A DNA stretch of 64,000 nucleotides from positions 15,069,504 through 15,133,503 of the forward strand of contig OZ038460.1 of the NCBI GenBank assembly GCA_964036195.1, read 5' to 3'. Both the position numbers and the translations under genes were made by a program. Shown here piece by piece: positions 49,101-61,100 of this stretch. The notes under the pieces are model-generated. The model was not told the DNA's origin and made no database searches. It worked only from the letters and a program-made list of their open reading frames with translations. The first letter of the stretch is position 1. Each line of letters begins with the position of its first letter. This DNA is from Sphaerolaimus hirsutus. Lineage: Eukaryota; Nematoda; Chromadorea; Monhysterida; Sphaerolaimidae.

Positions 49101-52100
49101 TTATTAAAATTCTATGTAATTTTACTTTTATTCTTCTATATTCCATTTTATTTTTATTTTATACTTCAGTTTTCCGTTTTATTTTTATTTTTCATTTTAG
49201 TTCGTGACCTGGCCCCAGATTTAATTGGGCAGGCAGATTTCTTGCCTACCTGCCTGGCGCCTGACACGCCCGTCACGCCTGCCAGGCGCTTGACAGTACG
49301 TTGAGCCTGCCAGACATGCCCTCACTCGTGTCAGATTTGCCCAAAAACAGGCAAACGAGATTTAATTGTGACGGCATGACAGGCAAAACTGAAAAGAAAA
49401 GGAAATATCTGCCCTGCACCCTGGGGGTGCAGGGCAGACATAATTTACTACAAAAACGTGTGAAGACGTACAAAAAAAAACGTGAGAAAGCTTGGCAGCC
49501 GGCCAAAATTTGAAAATCGCCTAAAATATTTAAGTAAAGTAGGTTAGATAGAGCTTAAAAGGGTTATAACTATGTAAATAAACGAAAATAGTGATGTTGA
49601 CGGTGAAAATTTGCTCCCTCAACAGACTTTCACCTTCAAATTCGCCATTTTCAGGTACATAAATGGTTATTTACCTATTTAAATTGTATTAGTAGCGATT
49701 TCGAAATTTTGGCCAGCTGCCAAATTCACTTCTTCCATTTTCCTTTTTCTTTTCGGGAGTAAAATCCCGCCAGACTCGCCCGTTGCGCCAGGCACCTGAC
49801 AGCTGCCGCCCGGCACGCAATTGAATCTCGGTCTGCCTGGCAGTCGGGCGGCGGCTGTCAGGTGCCTGGCGCGAGGGCGGGTCGGGAGGGATTTTACTCC
49901 CGAAAAGAAAAAGGAAAATGGAAGATGTGAATTTGGCAGCCTGCCAAAATTTTGAAATCGCCATAAATACAATTTAAATAGGCAAATTACCATTTACGTA
50001 GATGAAAATGGCGATTTTGTAAGTGAAAGTTTGTTAAGGCAGCAAATTTGAGCGGTTTTGATGAAAAAAAGGGGCGGGCGGGCGGACGCGGGCATGCCTG
50101 CCCAATCAAATCTCGACTTGCCAGACACGCACATCATGTCCTCCCTCTCAGGGATAATCTGCCCAATTAAATCTGGGGCCAGGATTGGTTTTAGTAAAAT
50201 TCTTTTTACTAAAATTGTATTTTATTTTTACTCAAATTGTATATCATTTTTATTTTATTCTTAAATTTTCCATTTTATTTTTATTTTATTCTTAAATTTT
50301 CCATTTTATTTTTATTTTATTCTTAAATTTTCCATTTTATTTTATTTTATTGAGATTTTGCCAACACTGAACGTGGGTAAAATACTTTTTCCACCTAGAT
50401 AACGTAAAAGTGAGTATTTTTGAGAGCTTTTGCCCCAATTTTCAGTCCAAAGCACTAACTTTCATATTTTTTGCCCATTTTCACCTAATTACAAATGCGC
50501 CTATATTCAGGTTTTAGGCTATATATGATCTTAAATGCCCATTTGTGGATATTTTTCTCTATTTTTAGCCTTTTTTCATTTTTTCCTCCCCGCCACGTAA
50601 ACGATATAAACGCCTATCAGAAATACGTTTTAAGTACTCAAACACTTTCAAAAAGTATACGTAAAAGCGAGTGCATGAACATGAACACATAAATAGATGA
50701 ACTAGTTTCGGAGGAAACGTAAACGTATTGACGCTGTACTCGAGTATACGTATAAAACGAGTAAAAGTAAATACGTTTTAACAAATGTGCTGCCGTGGAT
50801 AGCATTTTGTATTTAACATCGTTTCCATGAAATTCCGCATTGTGCAATTTTTTGAGAATAATGTCTTATAATTAGATGGGGTAATAACGAGAATGTGCCC
50901 GCGCGATACTAATTACAGTATGGAAGAAAATAGCTACAACAAATAAGTACTCACAAATAGGTACTACAACAAATAGCTCACTGGATATAGGTAATAATCA
51001 CGCCCCACGAATAGATAGGTATCTATTTTGTCGGATATTTACCTAAAATTAGCCATAAATTAGATTCATTTGTATTCAACCGAAAAGCTTGCTAACTAGA
51101 TTTTCATGCACTTGCATCATTGATCAGTACAAATTGTAAGCATATCTTACCTTTGCATTAAATTAGCTATCACTTCGTTGATACATATGCCGTATTTCCT
51201 CGAAATACCCTACTCCCTTGAATAAAACCCCCTCGAAATACCCCCAGGTGTTTCCGAGCTGAGGAAAAATAAACCCCAGGTACATCATGTAAATATGTAA
51301 TGAACATGATGTATTAATTGATGTCAATTTGCATCGCAGTTACACATAGACTGTTATGTGTAGCTATCTACATCGATATGTCTTAATATATCTTGTTCGA
51401 TCACGGTTATTATCAGTTTAGGTTATGCAAAACGCTACTCTTTACTACGATCCTTACCAAAACTTCCTGGCGAAATATTACCCCCCTCGATATCCCCCCC
51501 CCCCCTCGTTTAACCCCCCCTCAAAATTTCCACTCTTAAAAAATAAACCCCCCTGGGGGTATTTTGAGGAAATACGGTACTTATAAAATATACATATCTT
51601 TATTTACCTGACAGCAAGCCGTCTTGCTTAATGGACAGGTAACATCTAGGTCACTAACATATCCATCCATCCCCATACGCGTACATGCAAATGGTATATC
51701 CAGTGCCCAGGGCCCAGATTCAATTGGAAATTAGGGCGCAGAGCAGGGGTCTCCTAGATTTTGGCCCTCGCGGGGGTTGGATAGATAGATCTCGAGGGGT
51801 AGATAGCTGATAATTTTTCTGGGGGGCTTGGGGGGGGGGCTCGCAGGTGCAAAATATGTAGGCTTTTACAACGCATAGAAGGCAGAAAGGGGAAAAAATC
51901 GCTAAAAACAGGTTCAAAGTACCCAAGGGCTAAAGTAGGTATATACTCAAGTGTATAGGCGAAAGCCGTGATTTTGAAGGTGAAAAACTATAGAAGGGTA
52001 TGAAATTTACGATTTTGAGCAAAAATAGGGACTAAATTTCTCAAAAATCGCACCAGTGGCTGAGCGATTTGGGGGTCTCAGGGGATAGTAGCCAAAATTT

Positions 52101-55100
52101 TTGCCTCGGGATAGATAAATAGCTGAGCGGCCCCGGGGATAGATTGCTAGCTGGCGGATTTGGGGGGGGGTCACCCCCACCCCCCCCCGTAGTAAACCCA
52201 TGGCGCAGAGTAAATGCAGAATGCGCAAAATTCCATAAATTTTCTCGCGTGTGTAGCGCCTTATCTTCCAATTGAATCTGGCCCCAGCGCAGTCCCGCGC
52301 GCGGCTATCTCCGAGGGTGAAATTGTAACTGTAACTGTGCATAGCTAATGTGGCTGGCTCACGCTTTCGGGGGGCCCCACCCGGCGTGCTTAGATGCTCG
52401 CGTCCAGTCCATGCTCGGGTGTCATGCATTTTGGACACGTGTTTGTGTGTTTCTTGGCTGGGTGGGGGGTAGTAGCAGGGGTGTCTCGGGGGGGGGGGGG
52501 GTGGTGGAACCACCTAGCTGAGATTGTGACAGTCTGGGTGAGTTTTTGGACAATTGGGTTATTGTTTTAGTGGACAGAGTAATTTGGCATCCTCGTTCGT
52601 AGGATTTTATATGGCTCTTCGGCATCAGAATTCGATATTTTAAACTATTTCTGATGACATTCGAATGTATCCATATTCAGTTGAATGTATAATGTACCTG
52701 TGTCAGTTATAACCCTAAAATATTTATTTGTTGGCCAATCCTCTGAAATTTTTCCCCACCGAAAAATTCACTAGTAAAAATTAGTAAAATGTCACTTTGC
52801 AAAATTTAGCGGACACTTCTGCATGATTTTGTGCAAATAGAATAGAATAGAATACACAGTCTTGCCTGGAAGGATAAAACCGCGTTCCAAATAAGCCCAT
52901 GTGATACCTTCGCGGTAAATGGAGTTTTTGTGCACTGGCGTGAGACACTTTGCTGATAAGTTTTTGCAGCAATGAAACTGAAAGGCAAATTAACATCACA
53001 TTCCTGTAGCTGTGCAGATTTCTGCCGCGCCTCGCTTGGAAGCGTTTTTGCTTGTTTAGCGCAAAGCGCGACATTGTGCACCTGGGGCCAGTTCCAGACC
53101 CTGTAAAAAACCTGTAAAATGTGAAGCGTTATGTAAAAGACCCTGTAAAATATAAAATGTCTTGCAATGTGCTTAAAGTTTCACTTTCCGGCAAACAAGT
53201 TTCACTTTCCGGCGTCATGTAAAATGACCTGGAACATGGCAAACGGTTAGCCGTTTCCCAGGACATTTTGCACGACTTTAGAGACTTTGCATGACATTTC
53301 ACATTTACAGGTCTTTTACATGACCTTTCCAATTTTACAGGGAATTTGACATTTTACAGGGTGCGGAACTGGCACCAGTGTCACCCAGATGAGGTTCTCA
53401 TCATAAATATTTACCGTTTCTTCTTTATTGTATTTATTTGTTTATATGTTTAGGTGCCGACATTGTGTTAGTAACGATGTTCGCTTTCGCTGGACTAACC
53501 ACTAATGCATGTGAATTTCATGCATGCCTATATTTGTGATTGGCTAGTGTGCGGCGGTGGCACTTTAATCTGAATATTATACCAGAGTTGTTAAAAGTAC
53601 AAAACTTTTTTCAAAGTATATGTAAACGTAAAGTAATAATTTTTTACTTTTACTCATGAGTAAACACGAGTAAAATACTTTTCCCCCCAGAAAACGTATA
53701 CATGAGTATTTTATTAGGAATTTTGTCCTAATTTTCACTCAAGATCACTTAATTTAACCTTCAAATTCACTAGTTTATGTCTTATGTGCCTATTTTCAGC
53801 TATGTTTGCCAATTTTTTTCCTATTTTTCACTCCTTTCTCATTTTTTTCCATCTATGCCTTGAAAAGCCTGTCACAAAGCATATCTAAAATACGTTTTCT
53901 GTACTCGAGTACTTTCAAAAAGTATACGTAAAAGCGAGTACAGGTACTTTTTCAAAGTATACGTAAACGTATTTACTCAGTACTCAAGTGTACGTACTTT
54001 TTGAGTAAACGTAAATAAGTTTTAACAACTATATGTATTATACTCGGCAGTAGTTAAGAAAGTCGGTGTAGTTTCAGCGCAGAATATTGTTCGCTGCTTT
54101 AATCGCAGCTAATAGATATCTTTGTACACCAACTGGTGTATAGCCACAAGGGGTTGAAATGGGATATCGAAAAAAACTGCTTGGCTATTTATTTGTTTTC
54201 CCATTTATTTACATATTTTTTAAGCTGTTTATGTGTTTATTTATGTGCCCGTTTAGCTGCGGCATTTTTCTATCTGCACCTTGTAGAAGCGTATTCAGCG
54301 TATTTCCCGCGCCAATTTTTATGCTTTTGATTTATCGGTCGGGAAACGCGATTTGTCATCTTATACACCCCCACAAAGTTCAAATTTTGTTTAGCCGTGG
54401 CTGTAGCCAGGGTCACCGTGAATTCTATGCGCTACTTTAAAACGATTTACCGAATGATGAAAATTATTTTCTTGAAATACCCCCTTAGTGGGTTTATTAT
54501 TTTTCCAGAAAATTTTGAGGGGGTGATTTCGAGGGGGGTTTATCATGTCGTCATAATTTCCCTGAAAGTTCGTGGCAGATTTGTTACGTTAACGTACTCA
54601 GATAAGAATAATAACAACACGGTTTATACTGAACTTGTATTCATCAATCCATGTAATATTTACTACGGTACTCAAATTTATTTAATGAATCCTTCCCCAG
54701 GTTTACTCATTTGTCCGCAATGTTACATTTCACATTATTTATATGCTGAGGAATATTTCAACCGGGGGTGGTAGGGATAGTTTGAGGAGTGGGGTTAATT
54801 TTCCCCCAGCTCACCGAAAACTCCTATTTCTGGGACTCATGCATCTCCATAAGCGCGATATTACATGAAAGGGCGGCCCACCATAAAGCATTTTGAAAAT
54901 ATTCAGTTTTCTACTGCTCATCTCTCATCTGTCTTTGTAGATCCCTGTAAAGCACTTTGTATTATTTATTGCCCATGGTTTTATTTTGCCTGATAAATTC
55001 TTGTTTGGTTAAAATCGTATGATGTATGATGGTTTTTATTCGGGTTGTTTTTAATATTGAACTTTGTTTGTAGTTTTTTTTTGGATAGGGTTTCTCTCTA

Positions 55101-58100
55101 AAAGTTTTTTTTATCGTGGTGTTTTTGCGTGGTGTTTCAAAAATAGGCGACTGGGTATTCTACTTAGAAGCAAACAAAAATAGTAATTTTAAGTGATTTA
55201 TGTACCGCCACTAAGCCAGTAAGCTAAACCGACATATTTAATTCAACTCTTTTTGCGTATCCAAATATACCACCAACATACCACACCCTTCAATTTGTCC
55301 CAACCCAACCCAAAATACCCCCCCCCATAACAGTTGGATACGCAATCGACAATCCTCCATCGACAGCACCGCCTATGCAAGGAACGAGTGACGCTGCTCG
55401 GCCACGCGCAACAAACGGCTGATATTCGTCGGAGTTCTGCCGCGCTGCTGGCGGGAGCTGCGAGGGTTTGTTGGGGGGGGGGGAGTTGTTTGAGGGGGAA
55501 GGGTTGGGTTGTGATGGGGGAATTATGGGCCGTGAGTGACCCTTGAGTGCTGCGCTGCTATGCTGGTGCTCGTCGATACAGTCTATTCATTTGGATACTG
55601 GTGGGGTAGCCGTGCCCGTGGGTAGGGTGGCCGTGGCAGAAATTAGCGTACCGTACCGCGTACCGCACTTTACGATCTACCGTACTACTTACCGCAAAAT
55701 AGAAAAGTTACCTTACAGTACCGCCCTTACCTAAGTGTACCGCAAAGCCGTATCATTTACCACCCAACCTGTGGCCCGAGCACTAGGGTGGCAGACGGTA
55801 CGGCCTTGCGGTATACCGTTCCTGGCGCCAATCCCAGACCCTGTAAAAGTGTAAAGTAAAGTTTCATGCAAAGTTCAGCAATAACTTTTTTGTTTTGATT
55901 GACATTTTACGTGACATTTGACCCTTTACTTTACACTTTACAGGGGTTGGGACTGCCCCCTGACTCATTTTCACATTCTTTTCTCCCAAACACCCCCCCC
56001 CCCCTCTCAGTGTACCGCTGCACATGCCCAAGTAAACATAATGGAATCTTCCTGCCCGCCCTGCTACAACGCGACGGGCAACAATTCGCCCGACAGTGGC
56101 GCGCCCTGTTCGGAAACGGAATTTCGAATTTCCGAATTTTCGAACAACGCTACGCAGCGCGTATTGGATTATGGAAATGTGATGAGTTTGAGCGTGGATG
56201 CGGCTAATCAGATGGGGTTGGTTTTCTTTTTTTTTGGGGGGGGGGGGTTGTGCGTCAATGGCCCCACACACTAGTTGACATCGACACCAAATGTCAACTG
56301 GTTCCGATCCCAATTCAAAGATTGCTGACGAGCCAACGAACAACGTTCAAATGTGAACTTTGAATTGGGATGGGAACCAGTTGACATTTGGTGTCGATGT
56401 CAACTAGTGTGTGTGGGTAGGGTTGGCCGATGTTTTTTTTTAAACGTTTTTAAAAAAAAAACAACGTTTTTAAATAAAAAAAACATGACGTCCGAAATGT
56501 TTTTTTTTTAAAAAAAACATCGGCCGAAATTTTTAGTACTAAGCACTAGGTATTTTGCAAATTTTTTGCGCGCAAGCGCGCAATTTCACACACAAATTGA
56601 CATTGGTGGTTGTTTTCATTGGTTTTGTTGCATTTTTAGTATCAAAACATCCATTTCTATGTGCTACCATGGGTGAATAAGCCGACATATGTTGCTGTAA
56701 TATATAATATTGAGGTAATGTGCGTCCATGTACCTCCACAGTGTGTAACTTCACTCCCAAAGTAACAACCTCCTTTTATAACCTTGTTTGATCACCATTC
56801 CGTGCCAAACTTTACCTGAAGTCACGAACATTCGACTATAAGGCGATATACAAACAATATGTCGACGAAAAATGGATATTTTTGACACAAATCACCACTT
56901 ATAATGCTATCCCATGGCTCCACAGCCATTATATGGTCATATTTAACATCACTGAGTATTGCCAGTGTCTGATATACCTATATATGTTGACACTAGGTCA
57001 TATCTGGGAGCTAAAAAAAACGTTTTTTAAAAATAAAAAAAACGTTTTTTTTAAAAAAAAACATCGAGTTAAAAAAAAACGTTTTTTTTCCAACCCTATG
57101 TGTGGGGCCTAGTTTAAGGTGGGATAGTGTCGGCTGTATTATGAGAATTATGAAAAAAGTTTAAAAAAAGTGGAAAAATGAAGAATAAATTGTCAAATAA
57201 TGTTGCTTTATTTCACTCAAATGTTAAGGTATTTTTGCGTTGTTATCTTAAACCAAAGTGGCTATTAAATTTGAATAAATGAAAAATGTTTATTCTATAA
57301 AATATTAGTCAATTCATTTTTATAAAACAACAAAAGAATCCTAGTACGACAAGTCGTAAAACATTCCTAACCTCGGATCTTTTTTCTCACGTCAAAATTT
57401 TTGAGCGTATTTGAGCTAATCCAATTATGTTCGCCGCGCGGCAACATCTGTTCGTATCCAAAATACAAAGTGATTCTTTGGCCCGTTTCACACACACATT
57501 ACTAAATACAGATTTGGACAATTTCAAGATCACATTCCTTTTTGCATTTCAGACACTGTGATGCGGAAGGTGCACTAGAGGCGTATTTTCAGGTAATTTT
57601 TAGTGTTGTATGTTTTTACGCATAATTTTAAAAAGATTTTTGCTGTGTGTTTGCTACGTACAGTCCTGTGGATGTAGTACACTTTCCATTAGAATTTTTT
57701 ATTTTCTGCTAAACTATGAAAAATCTCCATTCAAAAAATCACAAAACGTGAACAATTAACCTGTGAAAATCTCTGTTGATTACCGATTGTTAAATTGTCA
57801 TAAGATCTAGTGATGTTAAAGCGCCATGGTGATGGCACTAGCGCCAACGCAAAAAGCGCCATGGCGCTTTTTACGCCACTAGCCCTATCAGTTCGACACA
57901 TTCAGCTTCCAAAAAGCCTAACATTTCTTTCAATTTTTTCAATGACTCATAATATATTTTTGTGACATTTGTGTCTTGTCGCAGCACAACTGCGTACGAT
58001 TAGTGGGCGTGGCTCAAACTCCCGAGACGCCAAAGAAAAAACCTATACCGGTGCCGCGCACGCTGACGCACAAACCGAATGTGCTTGAATTGGATCAAAT

Positions 58101-61100
58101 CCAAAACGGGTTTGTGGTTATTTTTGCATTTTATTGCTGGATATGAGTTATAATAATTTAAAGTTCCAGTTTGTTATTATTTCAAATAAAAAAATACCTG
58201 CCAAATGATAATTGACATTGCAGTGGCGTTCTCATCGTGCACTGCGTACGCACGCTTGTATTTACGTTTGCAAAGTTCAGTAGCTAGAGTAAAACTTTCT
58301 CGTTTAAAATCGACCGCCACCCATTTATATACTTTTGCAAGATCGGTCTTGCACATGCAAATATCCCAGCTCGCGACCGCACTTCCACCGATAACCCCAT
58401 ATAACCCCACCACCCTCATACAGGTCGCAAATCCCGCCAGACACCTACCTAATAATCGAGCGAGACTCTTTGGACATCACTTCGTCGCAGCACCATCACC
58501 AACAACACACGGTGCACGAGTGCGACTATGTGAATGTGCACGAACTCGGCTGCCATGTCGCGGACATGCGGAACGAGTGTGGGGGTGTGGCAGATTTTGG
58601 CAACGCCCCGCCGCCGCCGCTGCCAAAACATGGATGTCCCAGTGTGCAGGTACAGGTTTTTTGCAAAGGACGGGTGGCAGTCCCGCACCCTGTAAAGTGT
58701 AAAGTGTAAAGGATGTCAAATGTCATGTAAAATGGCATACAAATTTGTCAAGTGTCACGAAAAATGTAAAAAGTTCAATAATAAGAATTTTTTATATTAT
58801 AAACGACATTTTTACATTTGGCTGTCTACTTTACAAGGTGCGGACTCCCCCCCCCCGGGTCAGATTCAATTAGAATGTAAGGCGCGAGTAAGGTGCGCAA
58901 CATATGCTCACATCGTGCGCCTTATGCGCTAGTTGAATTTGGATCCTAGTGTTTGATTATGATTAGAAATCTTTTCGCAGTTGTCTGATTTGCGTCTAAC
59001 CACGCTGGCCAGCCAGTGCTTCAATGCTGCGTGTTCCGCGAGTGATGGGACTGAAAATTTTGACAATCAAAATTTGCATTGTGCCAGATTAATGCCGAAG
59101 CGACAGAACAGCGAGAACAGCAGGTACATTTTATAGCCTTTCTGGTGGCAGTCCCGTACCCTGAACTTTTCCATGTAATATTTCAAATGTCACTATTTTA
59201 CACCAAATTACATGTACAATATTGTGTGACGTTTTACATTTTACAGGGCTCGGGATTGGCCCTTTGAATTAGTCTCACATTTTCTCATATTTTTTCAATT
59301 TTTATAATTTCACAGGAACACCCAGTCCTCCGAGGGGCAGTGTGCTGAAAATGTCGCTAGGAATACAAGCGATTCGAGTAATATGTTGCTGCCTGTGTTC
59401 ACTACCAGACATGCGGTCCGTTTTGGCATTTGACTTTTTGTTACAGTAAATAAATATATTCTGCCGATGGGTGAAATAAACTGTGCAAAAGCATATCTTG
59501 AAGTGAAAACTATTCAATTCAAAGTATTTTGCAAATTTTGTTATGCGTTTTTCTTAAATGCCAGATTAGATATGTTTGTGCAAATGTGTACCCGAATATG
59601 TGTTATAAATCACTATAATAAAGCATGATATGTACAAAAAAGGCTCAAACTTACTGGTATATAATAGGATACCAATAAACACATATTTTGTCTTGTTTTC
59701 AGTCATCGTCACGGGCATGCAGCACTAGCAGTTCCACCCAGAATCAAAAAGAAAAACTGCGCGATTCCGATGGCGCCAGTGACCAAGTGCACACAGTTGA
59801 GGTGTGTTTGGAGTATTGTGTTTTACGACTGAAGCTAGTATTCTAACGGGATCGGGATTGGGGCTTCGGGATCGGGATAGCTGAATCCCGAAAAATATCG
59901 TGATCGGGATCCCGTTTAATCCTAACTGAAACAATCAGTTTTTAGGGCTGGACTGCACTACTTCCATCAGCATCAGCATTTTTGAGTTGAAAAATCTTCT
60001 GTTTTGGACGCAACAACTAATTTTAACATGTGGAGTAATTTTCAGATCGGCAATTTGGACCAGAGCCAATTGCACTATGCCAGCACTAGTCTGTATGTGG
60101 ACAGAAATAAGACAATGGGACTGGGCGGTGGAAAGTGCAGAAAGGTTAGATTGTGCCATTATATTATGCAATTCAGTCGATTTAGAATTTGAATAATGTT
60201 TTTATGCTAAAAATAACAGTTAAAAAAGCCAACAAAAACTGTCAATACTGCAATGTCGATATACCCATTTACTTTTAAAACCCCCCAAATTTCAACAATT
60301 GACGCATTTCAGAATGGGCCACCCTGCTCATACAACAGTGTGGACGACAACAGCAGCGACGATTACGCCCTGCCTCCTGACGCTTGTGACAACAAAAGTT
60401 TGCACATGAGTTTGATGCATGGATATGGAAAGGCGATACAGGGTGAACCAAGTAAGAAATGTTGTTGTTTTTATTGGGGTTTTTGCAGAGGGGGGGGGGG
60501 GGGTGTTTGTTCATGATGGGAACCTTGCAAACTCGAAATGTTTGGAATTTCAAGTTCTGTACCGTTGCTTTTGCAATGCAATTAAAACAGAATAAATTAT
60601 TGCACGCAATGCAAAAAATGTTCAATCACCAATGATTTTCAGGTAGCAGTAAAGTGCACCTGCAATCGCCTGCTAAATCTGGCTTGGTGCCAATGAAATC
60701 AGGCTACTTGCAGCTGGGCACCGAATCTCGTTTCCGCAGTCTGAAACGCAGATGGGCCGTGCTTGAATCGTCTGGCAGATTCTCACTTTATAAGAGTCAT
60801 GTGAGTCAACGTTTTGTACAATTTAATAATCACTGAGTCAGCCTGACAACTGGCAATAATGTGGCGCTATAACTTGAAAATGCTCCATGGCGCTTAGCCC
60901 CCACTTCAAGTCTAGTCTTCAAGTCTGAGCCTTCGCTCAATGGCCCCTCACACACTAGTTGACATCAACACCAAATGTCAACTGGTTCCGATCCCAATTT
61001 CAAGCTTGCATTTGAACGTCGTTCGTTGGCTCGTCGGCAAGCTTGAATCGGGATCGGAACCAGTTGACATTTGGTGTCGATGTCAACTAGTGTGTGTGGG

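Noticed and set aside
54397-54774. 125-codon plus-strand open frame
   Set aside because: It spans a CCCC/GGGG repeat patch and shows no recognised domain; likely chance.
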